Below, piece by piece: positions 1-12,900 of a DNA stretch of 64,000 nucleotides. Where the stretch lies: positions 2,542,824 through 2,606,823 of the forward strand of contig NC_058194.1 of the NCBI RefSeq assembly GCF_907165205.1, given 5' to 3'. Source of the stretch: Coccinella septempunctata (taxonomy: Eukaryota > Arthropoda > Insecta > Coleoptera > Coccinellidae). The notes beneath the pieces are model-generated. The model saw only the letters and a program-made list of their open reading frames with translations. It did no database searches and had not been told where the DNA came from. Within the stretch, counting starts at the first letter, position 1, and each line of letters starts with the position of its first letter. Position numbers and translations under genes: made by a program.

Positions 1-186
1 AATTTTCAACTTTTGGAAAATTACATTTCCAAAATGAAAATCTGAACGGTGAGAAATAGGCTTTCAGGAATACTTGCTATAGATTCAGCATATTCGAAAA
101 TCTATATTTTCATGATGAACCTTCAAATATCCGACGTTGTTTAAAGAAAAATCGAATTTATTGTTTTTCCATTTTTCCTTTTCCAG

Positions 187-260
187 TTCAATTTGAACTG
201 CTCTCTGGAGTGCAATTCTCTATTGAACCATCAACTGTTAGGTTTGGTTGAATCAAAAAA
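187..260 (+). other. Exon-like cassette, class A example (first in window)
   Basis: The upstream tract is pyrimidine-rich and ends in TTTTCCAG (AG at 185-186). The 74-nt segment is open in frame 1 and begins FNLNCSLE. It ends directly at GTAAGTACT at 261. Next come 59 bases (261-319) containing CTTAAGAC (CCTAAGAC in most copies) and ending TTTTTATGCAG, then AGGAGC. Joining 260 to 320 continues the frame for a few codons and then stops. The same arrangement recurs in nearly every monomer, for example at 679-752. It resembles an internal exon plus a minimal insect-size intron. No expression evidence is available, so this is a motif-based observation and not a gene call. Confidence 0.45.
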
Positions 261-2155
261 GTAAGTACTATACACTCCATATCTTAAGACAGTAGTAGGA
301 CACCCTGATTTTTATGCAGAGGAGCAAATAGGTCATTTTAGGGGGGTCTAAGCCCTTGCTCATTTTTGACCCAAAAAATCGAGATTTTCGATATTTAGTT
401 TATGAGCTGGAATGGAAGCCTGATCAATGCTGATCACGAAACCAGAAATCCAAATTGGATCAGACGAATATAACAAGAGATATTGCAGATTGAAATTTTC
501 AACTTTTGAAAAATGACATTTCCAAAATGAAAATCTGAACGGTGAGAGATAGGCTTTTGGGAATGCTCGCAATGGATTCAGCTTATTTGAAAACTTATAT
601 TTTCATATCAAACTTTCAAATATCTGGCTTCGTTAAAAAAAAATCGAATCTATTGTTTTTCCATTTTTCATTTTCCAGTTCACTTTGAACTGCTCTCTGG
701 AGTGCAATTCTCTATTGAATCATCAACTGTTAGGTTTGGTTGAATCAAAAAAGTAAGTTCTATACACTCCATATCCTGAGACAGTAGTAGGACACCCTGA
801 TTTTTATGCAGAGGAGCAAATAGGTCATTTTAGGGAGGTCTAAGCCCTTGCTCATTTTTGACCCAAAAAATCGAGATTTTCGATATTTAGTTTTTGAGCT
901 GGAATGAAAGCCTTATCAATGCTAATTATGAAACCGGAAATCCGAATTGGATCAAACGAATAAAACAAGAGATATTGCAGATTGAAATTTTCAACTTTTG
1001 GAAAATGACATTTCCAAAATGAAAATCTGAACGGTGAGAAATAGGCTTTTGAAAATACTTGCAATGGATTCAGCTTATTTGAAAACCCATATTTTCATAT
1101 CAAACATTCAAATATCTGAGTTCGTTTGAAAAAAATCGAATTTATTGTTTTTCCATTTTTCATTTTCCAGTTCACTTTGAACTGCTACTGGAGTGCAATT
1201 CTCTATTGAATCATCAACTGTTAGGTTTGGTTGAATCAAAAAAGTAAGAACTATACACTCCATATCCTAAGACAGTAGTAGGACACCCTGATTTGTATGC
1301 AGAGGAGCAAATAGGTCATTTTAGGGGGGTCTAAGCCCTTGCTCATTTTTGACCCAAGAAATCGAGATTTTCTATATTTAGTTGTTGAGCTGCAATGGAA
1401 GCCTGATCAATGCTGATTACGAAACCGGAAATCCCAATTGGATCAGAGGAATATAAGAAGAGATATTGCAGATTGAAATTTTCAACTTTTGAAAAATGAC
1501 ATTTCCAAAATGAAAATCTGAACGGTGAGAGATAGGCTTTTGGGAATGCTCGCAATGGATTCAGCTTATTTGAAAACCTATATTTTTATATCAAACTTTC
1601 AAATATCTGGCTTCGTTTAAAAAAAAAATCGAATCTATTGTTTTTCCATTTTTCATTTTCCAGTTCACTTTGAACTGCTCTCTGGAGTGCAATTCTCTAT
1701 TGAATCATCAACTGTTAGGTTTGTTTGAATCAAAAAGTAAGTATTATACACTCCATATTCTAAGACAGTAGTAGGACACCCTGATTTGTATGCGGAGGAG
1801 CGAATAGGTCATTTTAGGGGGTCTAAGCCCTTACTCATTTTTGACCCAAAAAAATCGGGATTTTCGATATTTAGTTGTTGAGCTGCAATGGAAGCCTGAT
1901 CAATGCTGATTACGAAACCGGAAATCCCAATTGGATCAGAGGAATATAACAAGAGATATTGCAGATTGAAATTTGCAACTTTTGAAAAATGCCCTTTTCA
2001 AAATGAAAATCTGAACGGAGAGAGATAGGCTTTCAGGAATACTTGCTATAGGTTCAGCATATTCGAAAACTTATATTTTCATGATGAACTTTCAAATATC
2101 GGACGTTCTTTGAAGAAAAATCGAATTTATTGTTTTTCCATTTTTCATTTTCCAG

Positions 2156-2229
2156 TTCAATTTGAACTGCTCTCTGGAGTGCAATTCTCTATTGAATCAT
2201 CAACTGTTTAGTTTGGTGGAATCAACAAA
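2156..2229 (+). other. Exon-like cassette, class B example
   Basis: The acceptor TTTTCCAG ends at 2155 and a 74-nt segment open in frame 1 follows (FNLNCSLEC at its start, VEST near its end). It is followed by GTAAGTTTCATAC at 2230. Class B differs from class A by TTTAGTTTGGTGG and AACAAAG at the 3' end. Other class B copies lie near 11517-11590, 16450-16523, 26937-27000, 34830-34900 and 58632-58706. The reading is by analogy with splice consensus only. Confidence 0.42.
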
Positions 2230-2284
2230 GTAAGTTTCATACACTCCATATCCTAAGACAGTAGTTGAACTTCCTGATTTTCAG
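2230..2284 (+). other. 55-nt intron-like segment, class B
   Basis: Starts GTAAGT, carries ATCCTAAGAC as a candidate branch point about 25-30 nt from the end, and finishes TTCCTGATTTTCAG. Length is 55 nt, close to the lower limit of insect introns. Removing it joins AA|GCAGAAGAGCAAATAG, extending the upstream frame by QKSK before TAG at 2298-2300. Class A monomers have a 59-nt version ending TTTTTATGCAG. Splicing is not shown; this is consensus matching. Confidence 0.38.
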
Positions 2285-2546
2285 GCAGAAGAGCAAATAG
2301 GTCATTTCAGGGGAGTCTAACCCCTTGCTCATTTTTGACCGAAAAAATCGAGATTTTCGATATTTAGTTTTTGAGCTGAAATAGAAGCCTTATCAATGCT
2401 GATTACGAAACCGGAAATCCCAATCGGATCAGACGAATATAACAAGAGATATTGCAGATTGAAATTTTCAACTTTTGAAAAATGACATTTCCGAAATGAA
2501 AATCTGAACGGTGAGAGATAGGCTTTCGAGAATGCTCGCAATGGAT

Positions 2547-2741
2547 TCAGCTTATTTGAAAACCTATATTTTCATGATGAACTTTCAAATATCTGACTTT
2601 GTTTGAAAAAAAATCGAATTTATTTTTTTTCCATTTTTCATTTTCCAGTTCACTTTGAACTGCTACTGGAGTGCAATTCTCTATTGAATCATCAACTGTT
2701 AGGTTTGGTTGAATCAAAAAAGTAAGTAATATATACTCCAT
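2547..2741 (-). other. ATG-started 64-codon antisense open frame in satellite, probably not a gene
   Basis: This is one of few satellite frames with a true ATG. It begins MEYILLTFL, is charged in the middle (SELENEKWKKNK) and ends GFQIS. It runs antisense to the exon-like segment. It exists only in monomers where CTCTCTGG is shortened to CTACTGG, which removes one base and keeps the frame open. Equivalent frames lie at 11908-12102, 27318-27512, 49663-49857 and 59024-59218. All are copies spread by array amplification, with no promoter or homology I recognise, so it is recorded as a chance frame. Confidence 0.2.
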
Positions 2742-3945
2742 ATCCTAAGACAGTAGTAGGACACCCTGATATTTATGCAGAGGAGCAAATAGGTCATTTT
2801 AGGGGGCTCTAAGCCCTTGCTCATTTTTGACCCAAAAAATCGAGATTTTCGATATTTAGTTTCTGAGCTGGAATGGAAGCCTAATCAATGCTGATTACGA
2901 AACCGGAAATCCCAATTGGATCAGACGAATATAACAAGAGATATTGCAGATTGAAATTTTCAACTTTTGAAAAATGACATTTCCGAAATGAAAATCTGAA
3001 CGTTGAGAGATAGGCTTTTGGGAATGCTCGCAAAGGATTTAGCTTATTTGAAGACCTATATTTTCATATCAAACTTTCAAATATCTGGCTTCGTTTTAAA
3101 AAAAATCGAATCTATTGTTTTTCCATTTTTTATTTTCCAGTTCACTTTGAACTGCTCTCTGGAGTGCAATTCTCTATCAAATCATCAACTGTTAGGTTTG
3201 GTTGAATCAAAAAAGTAAGTACTATACACTCCATATCCTAAGACAGTAGTAGGACACCCTGATTTTTATGCAGAAGTGCAAATAGGTCATTTTAGGGGGG
3301 TCTAAGCCCTTGCTCGTTTTTGACCCAAAAAATCGAGATTTTCGATATTTAGTTTTTGAGCTGGAATGGAAGCCTTATCAATGCTGATTCCGAAACCGGA
3401 AAGCCCAATTGGATCAAACGAATATAACAAGAGATATTGCAGATTGAAATTTGCAACTTTTGAAAAATGCCATTTTCAAGATGAAAATCTGAACGGAGAG
3501 AGATAGACTTTCAGGAATACTTGCTATAGATTCAGCATATTCGAAAACCTATATTTTCATGATGAACTTTCAAATATCCGACGTTGTTTAAAGAAAAATC
3601 GAATTTATTGTTTTTCCATTTTTCCTTTTCCAGTTCAATTTGAACTGCTCTCTGGAGTGCAATTCTCTATCAAATCATCAACTGTTAGGTTTGGTTGAAT
3701 CAAAAAAGTAAGTACTATACACTCCATATCCTAAGACAGTAGTAGGACACCCTGATTTTTATGCAGAGGAGCAAATAGGTCATTTTAGGGGGGTCTAAGC
3801 CCTTGCTCATTTTTGACCCAAAAAATAGAGATTTTCTATAGTTAGTTGTTGAGCTGGAATGGAAGCCTTATCAATGCTGATTACGAAACCGGAAATCCTA
3901 ATTGGATCAGACGAATATAACAAGAGATATTGCAGATTGAAATTT

Positions 3946-6900
3946 TCAACTTTTGGAAAATGACATTTCCAAAATGAAAATCTGAACGGTGAGAAATAGG
4001 CTTTCAGGAATACTTGCTATAGATTCAGCATATTCCAAAATCTATATTTTCATGATGAACCTTCAAATATCCGACGTTGTTTAAAGAAAAATCGAATTTA
4101 TTGTTTTTCCATTTTTCCTTTTCCAGTTCAATTTGAACTGCTCTCTGGAGTGCAATTCTCTATTGAACCATCAACTGTTAGGTTTGGTTGAATCAAAAAA
4201 GTAAGTACTATACACTCCATATCTTAAGACAGTAGTAGGACACCCTGATTTTTATGCAGAGGAGCAAATAGGTCATTTTAGGGGGGTCTAAGCCCTTGCT
4301 CATTTTTGACCCAAAAAATCGAGATTTTCGATATTTAGTTTATGAGCTGGAATGGAAGCCTGATCAATGCTGATCACGAAACCAGAAATCTAAATTGGAT
4401 CAGACGAATATAACAAGAGATATTGCAGATTGAAATTTTCAACTTTTGAAAAATGACATTTCCAAAATGAAAATCTGAACGGTGAGAGATAGGCTTTTGG
4501 GAATGCTCGCAATGGATTCAGCTTATTTGAAAACCTATATTTTCATATCAAACTTTCAAATATCTGGCTTCGTTAAAAAAAAAATCGAATCTATTGTTTT
4601 TCCATTTTTCATTTTCCAGTTCACTTTGAACTGCTCTCTGGAGTGCAATTCTCTATTGAATCATCAACTGTTAGGTTTGGTTGAATCAAAAAAGTAAGTT
4701 CTATACACTTCATATCCTAAGACAGTAGTAGGACACCCTGATTTTTATGCAGAAGAGCAAATAGGTCAGTTTAGGGGGTCTAAGCCCTTGCTCATTTTTG
4801 ACCCAAAAAATCGAGATTTTCGATACCTAGTTTTTGAGCTGGAATGAAAGCCTTATCAATGCTGATTATGAAACCGGAAATCCGAATTGGATCAAACGAA
4901 TAAAACAAGAGATATTGCAGATTGAAATTTTCAACTTTTGGAAAATGACATTTCCAAAATGAAAATCTGAACGGTGAGAAATAGGCTTTTGAGAATACTT
5001 GCAATGGATTCAGCTTATTTGAAAACCTATATTTTCATATCAAACATTCAAATATCTGAGTTCGTTTGAAAAAAAATCGAATTTATTGTTTTTCCATTTT
5101 TCATTTACCAGTTCACTTTGAACTGCTCTCTGGACTGCAATTCTCTATTAAATCATCTACTGTTAGGTTCGGTTGAATCAAAAAAGTAAGTATTATACAC
5201 TCCATATCCTAAAACAGTAGTAGGACACCCTGATTTGTATGCAGAGGAGCAAATAGGTCATTTTAGGGGGGTCTAAGCCCTTGCTCATTTTTGACCCAAA
5301 AAATCGAGATTTTCGATATTTAGTTGTTGAGCTGGAATGGAAGCCTGATCAATGCTGATTACGAAACCGGAAATGCCAATTGGATCAGACGAATATAACA
5401 AGAGATATTGCAGATTGAAATTTTCAACTTTTGGAAAATTACATTTCCAAAATGAAAATCTGAACGGTGAGAAATAGGCTTTCAGGAATACTTGCTATAG
5501 ATTCAGCATATTCGAAAATCTATATTTTCATGATGAACCTTCAAATATCCGACGTTGTTTAAAGAAAAATCGAATTTATTGTTTTTCCATTTTTCCTTTT
5601 CCAGTTCAATTTGAACTGCTCTCTGGAGTGCAATTCTCTATTGAACCATCAACTGTTAGGTTTGGTTGAATCAAAAAAGTAAGTACTATACACTCCATAT
5701 CTTAAGACAGTAGTAGGACACCCTGATTTTTATGCAGAGGAGCAAATAGGTCATTTTAGGGGGGTCTAAGCCCTTGCTCATTTTTGACCCAAAAAATCGA
5801 GATTTTCGATATTTAGTTTATGAGCTGGAATGGAAGCCTGATCAATGCTGATCACGAAACCAGAAATCCAAATTGGATCAGACGAATATAACAAGAGATA
5901 TTGCAGATTGAAATTTTCAACTTTTGAAAAATGACATTTCCAAAATGAAAATCTGAACGGTGAGAGATAGGCTTTTGGGAATGCTCGCAATGGATTCAGC
6001 TTATTCGAAAACTTATATTTTCATATCAAACTTTCAAATATCTGGCTTCGTTAAAAAAAAATCGAATCTATTGTTTTTCCATTTTTCATTTTCCAGTTCA
6101 CTTTGAACTGCTCTCTGGAGTGCAATTCTCTATTGAATCATCAACTGTTAGGTTTGGTTGAATCAAAAAAGTAAGTTCTATACACTCCATATCCTGAGAC
6201 AGTAGTAGGACACCCTGATTTTTATGCAGAGGAGCAAATAGGTCATTTTAGGGGGGTCTAAGCCCTTGCTCATTTTTGACCCAAAAAATCGAGATTTTCG
6301 ATATTTAGTTTTTGAGCTGGAATGAAAGCCTTATCAATGCTAATTATGAAACCGGAAATCCGAATTGGATCAAACGAATAAAACAAGAGATATTGCAGAT
6401 TGAAATTTTCAACTTTTGAAAAATGACATTTCCAAAATGAAAATCTGAACGGTGAGAGATAGGCTTTTGGGAATGCTCGCAATGGATTCAGCTTATTTGA
6501 AAACCTATATTTTCATGATAAACATTCAAATATCTGAGTTCGTTAAAAAAAAAATCGAATTTATTATTTTTCCATTTTTCATTTTCCAGTTCACATTGAA
6601 CTGCTCTCTGGAGTGCAATTCTCTATTGAATCATCAACTGTTAGGTTTGGTTGAATCAAAAAAGTAAGTACTATACACTCCATATCCTAAGACAGTAGTA
6701 GGACACCCTGATTTTTATGCAGAGGAGCAAATAGGTCATTTTAGGGGGGTCTAAGCCCTTGCTCATTTTTGACCCAAAAAATCGAGATTTTCGATATTTA
6801 GTTTTTGAGCTGGAATGAAAGCCTTATCAATGCTGATTATGAAACCGGAAATCCGAATTTGATCAAACGAATAAAACAAGAGATATTGCAGATTGAAATT

Positions 6901-9900
6901 TTCAACTTTTGGAAAATGACATTTCCAAAATGAAAATCTGAACGGTGAGAAATAGGCTTTCAGGAATACTTGCTATTTATTCAGCATATTCGAAAATCTA
7001 TATTTTCATATCAAACATTCAAATATCTGAGTTCGTTTGAAAAAAAATCGAATTTATTGTTTTTCCATTTTTCATTTTCCAGTTCACTTTGAACTGCTCT
7101 CTGGAGTGCAATTCTCTATTGAATCATCAACTGTTAGGTTTGGTTGAATCAAAAAAGTAAGTTCTATACACTCCATATCCTGAGACAGTAGTAGGACACC
7201 CTGATTTTTATGCAGAGGAGCAAATAGGTCATTTTAGGGGGGTCTAAGCCCTTGCTCATTTTTGACCCAAAAAATCGAGATTTTCGATATTTAGTTTTTG
7301 AGCTGGAATGAAAGCCTTATCAATGCTAATTATGAAACCGGAAATCCGAATTGGATCAAACGAATAAAACAAGAGATATTGCAGATTGAAATTTTCAACT
7401 TTTGAAAAATGACATTTCCAAAATGAAAATCTGAACGGTGAGAGATAGGCTTTTGGGAATGCTCGCAATGGATTCAGCTTATTTGAAAACCTATATTTTC
7501 ATGATAAACATTCAAATATCTGAGTTCGTTAAAAAAAAAATCGAATTTATTATTTTTCCATTTTTCATTTTCCAGTTCACATTGAACTGCTCTCTGGAGT
7601 GCAATTCTCTATTGAATCATCAACTGTTAGGTTTGGTTGAATCAAAAAGTAAGTACTATACACTCCATATCCTAAGACAGTAGTAGGACACCCTGATTTT
7701 TATGCAGAGGAGCAAATAGGTCATTTTAGGGGGGTCTAAGCCCTTGCTCATTTTTGACCCAAAAAATCGAGATTTTCGATATTTAGTTTTTGAGCTGGAA
7801 TGAAAGCCTTATCAATGCTGATTATGAAACCGGAAATCCGAATTTGATCAAACGAATAAAACAAGAGATATTGCAGATTGAAATTTTCAACTTTTGGAAA
7901 ATGACATTTCCAAAATGAAAATCTGAACGGTGAGAAATAGGCTTTCAGGAATACTTGCTATAGATTCAGCATATTCGAAAATCTATATTTTCATGATGAA
8001 CCTTCAAATATCCGACGTTGTTTAAAGAAAAATCGAATTTATTGTTTTTCCATTTTTCCTTTTCCAGTTCAATTTGAACTGCTCTCTGGAGTGCAATTCT
8101 CTATTGAACCATCAACTGTTAGGTTTGGTTGAATCAAAAAAGTAAGTACTATACACTCCATATCTTAAGACAGTAGTAGGACTCCCTGATTTTTATGCAG
8201 AGGAGCAAATAGGTCATTTTAGGGGGGTCTAAGCCCTTGCTCATTTTTGACCCAAAAAATCGAGATTTTCGATATTTAGTTTATGAGCTGGAATGGAAGC
8301 CTGATCAATGCTGATCACGAAACCAGAAATCTAAATTGGATCAGACGAATATAACAAGAGATATTGCAGATTGAAATTTTCAACTTTTGAAAAATGACAT
8401 TTCCAAAATGAAAATCTGAACGGTGAGAGATAGGCTTTTGGGAATGCTCGCAATGGATTCAGCTTATTTGAAAACCTATATTTTCATATCAAACTTTCAA
8501 ATATCTGGCTTCGTTAAAAAAAAAAATCGAATCTATTGTTTTTCCATTTTTCATTTTCCAGTTCACTTTGAACTGCTCTCTGGAGTGCAATTCTCTATTG
8601 AATCATCAACTGTTAGGTTTGGTTGAATCAAAAAAGTAAGTTCTATACACTCCATATCCTAAGACAGTAGTAGGACACCCTGATTTTTATGCAGAGGAGC
8701 AAATAGGTCATTTTAGGGGGTCTAAGCCCTTGCTCATTTTTGACCCAAAAAATCGAGATTTTCGATACCTAGTTTTTGAGCTGGAATGAAAGCCTTATCA
8801 ATGCTGATTATGAAACCGGAAATCCGAATTGGATCAAACGAATAAAACAAGAGATATTGCAGATTGAAATTTTCAACTTTTGGAAAATGACATTTCCAAA
8901 ATGAAAATCTGAACGGTGAGAAATAGGCTTTTGAGAATACTTGCAATGGATTCAGCTTATTTGAAAACCTATATTTTCATATCAAACATTCAAATATCTG
9001 AGTTCGTTTGAAAAAAAAATCGAATTTATTGTTTTTCCATTTTTCATTTACCAGTTCACTTTGAACTGCTCTCTGGACTGCAATTCTCTATTAAATCATC
9101 TACTGTTAGGTTCGGTTGAATCAAAAAAGTAAGTATTATACACTCCATATCCTAAAACAGTAGTAGGACACCCTGATTTGTATGCAGAGGAGCAAATAGG
9201 TCATTTTAGGGGGGTCTAAGCCCTTGCTCATTTTTGACCCAAAAAATCGAGATTTTCGATATTTAGTTGTTGAGCTGGAATGGAAGCCTGATCAATGCTG
9301 ATTACGAAACCGGAAATGCCAATTGGATCAGACGAATATAACAAGAGATATTGCAGATTGAAATTTTCAACTTTTGGAAAATTACATTTCCAAAATGAAA
9401 ATCTGAACGGTGAGAAATAGGCTTTCAGGAATACTTGCTATAGATTCAGCATATTCGAAAATCTATATTTTCATGATGAACCTTCAAATATCCGACGTTG
9501 TTTAAAGAAAAATCGAATTTATTGTTTTTCCATTTTTCCTTTTCCAGTTCAATTTGAACTGCTCTCTGGAGTGCAATTCTCTATTGAACCATCAACTGTT
9601 AGGTTTGGTTGAATCAAAAAAGTAAGTACTATACACTCCATATCTTAAGACAGTAGTAGGACACCCTGATTTTTATGCAGAGGAGCAAATAGGTCATTTT
9701 AGGGGGGTCTAAGCCCTTGCTCATTTTTGACCCAAAAAATCGAGATTTTCGATATTTAGTTTATGAGCTGGAATGGAAGCCTGATCAATGCTGATCACGA
9801 AACCAGAAATCCAAATTGGATCAGACGAATATAACAAGAGATATTGCAGATTGAAATTTTCAACTTTTGAAAAATGACATTTCCAAAATGAAAATCTGAA

Positions 9901-12900
9901 CGGTGAGAGATAGGCTTTTGGGAATGCTCGCAATGGATTCAGCTTATTTGAAAACTTATATTTTCATATCAAACTTTCAAATATCTGGCTTCGTTAAAAA
10001 AAAATCGAATCTATTGTTTTTCCATTTTTCATTTTCCAGTTCACTTTGAACTGCTCTCTGGAGTGCAATTCTCTATTGAATCATCAACTGTTAGGTTTGG
10101 TTGAATCAAAAAAGTAAGTTCTATACACTCCATATCCTGAGACAGTAGTAGGACACCCTGATTTTTATGCAGAGGAGCAAATAGGTCATTTTAGGGAGGT
10201 CTAAGCCCTTGCTCATTTTTGACCCAAAAAATCGAGATTTTCGATATTTAGTTTTTGAGCTGGAATGAAAGCCTTATCAATGCTAATTATGAAACCGGAA
10301 ATCCGAATTGGATCAAACGAATAAAACAAGAGATATTGCAGATTGAAATTTTCAACTTTTGGAAAATGACATTTCCAAAATGAAAATCTGAACGGTGAGA
10401 AATAGGCTTTTGAAAATACTTGCAATGGATTCAGCTTATTTGAAAACCCATATTTTCATATCAAACATTCAAATATCTGAGTTCGTTTGAAAAAAATCGA
10501 ATTTATTGTTTTTCCATTTTTCATTTTCCAGTTCACTTTGAACTGCTACTGGAGTGCAATTCTCTATTGAATCATCAACTGTTAGGTTTGGTTGAATCAA
10601 AAAAGTAAGAACTATACACTCCATATCCTAAGACAGTAGTAGGACACCCTGATTTGTATGCAGAGGAGCAAATAGGTCATTTTAGGGGGGTCTAAGCCCT
10701 TGCTCATTTTTGACCCAAGAAATCGAGATTTTCTATATTTAGTTGTTGAGCTGCAATGGAAGCCTGATCAATGCTGATTACGAAACCGGAAATCCCAATT
10801 GGATCAGAGGAATATAAGAAGAGATATTGCAGATTGAAATTTTCAACTTTTGAAAAATGACATTTCCAAAATGAAAATCTGAACGGTGAGAGATAGGCTT
10901 TTGGGAATGCTCGCAATGGATTCAGCTTATTTGAAAACCTATATTTTTATATCAAACTTTCAAATATCTGGCTTCGTTTAAAAAAAAAATCGAATCTATT
11001 GTTTTTCCATTTTTCATTTTCCAGTTCACTTTGAACTGCTCTCTGGAGTGCAATTCTCTATTGAATCATCAACTGTTAGGTTTGTTTGAATCAAAAAGTA
11101 AGTATTATACACTCCATATTCTAAGACAGTAGTAGGACACCCTGATTTGTATGCGGAGGAGCGAATAGGTCATTTTAGGGGGTCTAAGCCCTTGCTCATT
11201 TTTGACCCAAAAAAATCGGGATTTTCGATATTTAGTTGTTGAGCTGCAATGGAAGCCTGATCAATGCTGATTACGAAACCGGAAATCCCAATTGGATCAG
11301 AGGAATATAACAAGAGATATTGCAGATTGAAATTTGCAACTTTTGAAAAATGCCCTTTTCAAAATGAAAATCTGAACGGAGAGAGATAGGCTTTCAGGAA
11401 TACTTGCTATAGGTTCAGCATATTCGAAAACTTATATTTTCATGATGAACTTTCAAATATCGGACGTTCTTTGAAGAAAAATCGAATTTATTGTTTTTCC
11501 ATTTTTCATTTTCCAGTTCAATTTGAACTGCTCTCTGGAGTGCAATTCTCTATTGAATCATCAACTGTTTAGTTTGGTGGAATCAACAAAGTAAGTTTCA
11601 TACACTCCATATCCTAAGACAGTAGTTGAACTTCCTGATTTTCAGGCAGAAGAGCAAATAGGTCATTTCAGGGGAGTCTAACCCCTTGCTCATTTTTGAC
11701 CGAAAAAATCGAGATTTTCGATATTTAGTTTTTGAGCTGAAATAGAAGCCTTATCAATGCTGATTACGAAACCGGAAATCCCAATCGGATCAGACGAATA
11801 TAACAAGAGATATTGCAGATTGAAATTTTCAACTTTTGAAAAATGACATTTCCGAAATGAAAATCTGAACGGTGAGAGATAGGCTTTCGAGAATGCTCGC
11901 AATGGATTCAGCTTATTTGAAAACCTATATTTTCATGATGAACTTTCAAATATCTGACTTTGTTTGAAAAAAAATCGAATTTATTTTTTTTCCATTTTTC
12001 ATTTTCCAGTTCACTTTGAACTGCTACTGGAGTGCAATTCTCTATTGAATCATCAACTGTTAGGTTTGGTTGAATCAAAAAAGTAAGTAATATATACTCC
12101 ATATCCTAAGACAGTAGTAGGACACCCTGATATTTATGCAGAGGAGCAAATAGGTCATTTTAGGGGGCTCTAAGCCCTTGCTCATTTTTGACCCAAAAAA
12201 TCGAGATTTTCGATATTTAGTTTCTGAGCTGGAATGGAAGCCTAATCAATGCTGATTACGAAACCGGAAATCCCAATTGGATCAGACGAATATAACAAGA
12301 GATATTGCAGATTGAAATTTTCAACTTTTGAAAAATGACATTTCCGAAATGAAAATCTGAACGTTGAGAGATAGGCTTTTGGGAATGCTCGCAAAGGATT
12401 TAGCTTATTTGAAGACCTATATTTTCATATCAAACTTTCAAATATCTGGCTTCGTTTTAAAAAAAATCGAATCTATTGTTTTTCCATTTTTTATTTTCCA
12501 GTTCACTTTGAACTGCTCTCTGGAGTGCAATTCTCTATCAAATCATCAACTGTTAGGTTTTGTTGAATCAAAAAAGTAAGTACTATACACTCCATATCCT
12601 AAGACAGTAGTAGGACACCCTGATTTTTATGCAGAAGTGCAAATAGGTCATTTTAGGGGGGTCTAAGCCCTTGCTCGTTTTTGACCCAAAAAATCGAGAT
12701 TTTCGATATTTAGTTTTTGAGCTGGAATGGAAGCCTTATCAATGCTGATTCCGAAACCGGAAAGCCCAATTGGATCAAACGAATATAACAAGAGATATTG
12801 CAGATTGAAATTTGCAACTTTTGAAAAATGCCATTTTCAAGATGAAAATCTGAACGGAGAGAGATAGACTTTCAGGAATACTTGCTATAGATTCAGCATA

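Larger units (their letters stand above)
1..3945 (+). repeat. Higher-order repeat copy, first 8 monomers (partial at window edge)
   Basis: This stretch matches 9362-13306 base for base apart from a handful of substitutions, for example at 1830 versus 11191 and 3196 versus 12557. The match fails abruptly after 3945, where TTTTC becomes TTTGC in the other copy. It also matches 56478 to about 60090 at a constant offset of 56477. The left end is set by the window, so the real unit may start earlier. Identity this high across about eight monomers indicates very recent block amplification. Confidence 0.9.

Noticed and set aside
360..572. ~70-codon minus-strand open frame repeated in dozens of monomers (ends ...NIENLDFLGQK)
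   Set aside because: It begins at TTG, with no ATG start. It is broken in many monomers by frameshifts, and its substitutions look unconstrained. It is carried along by array amplification.
1910..1940. CENP-B-box-like match in GAAACCGGAAATCCC
   Set aside because: On both strands the spacing between TTCG and the CGGG-type half does not fit the consensus, so no box is claimed.
3003..3218. ~71-codon plus-strand open frames reading through the acceptor and exon-like segment (start at GTGAGAGATAGG or similar)
   Set aside because: The start is GTG (TTG in this copy), not ATG. The stop is simply the TAA inside the GTAAG motif. It overlaps the antisense frame and has no independent support as a gene.
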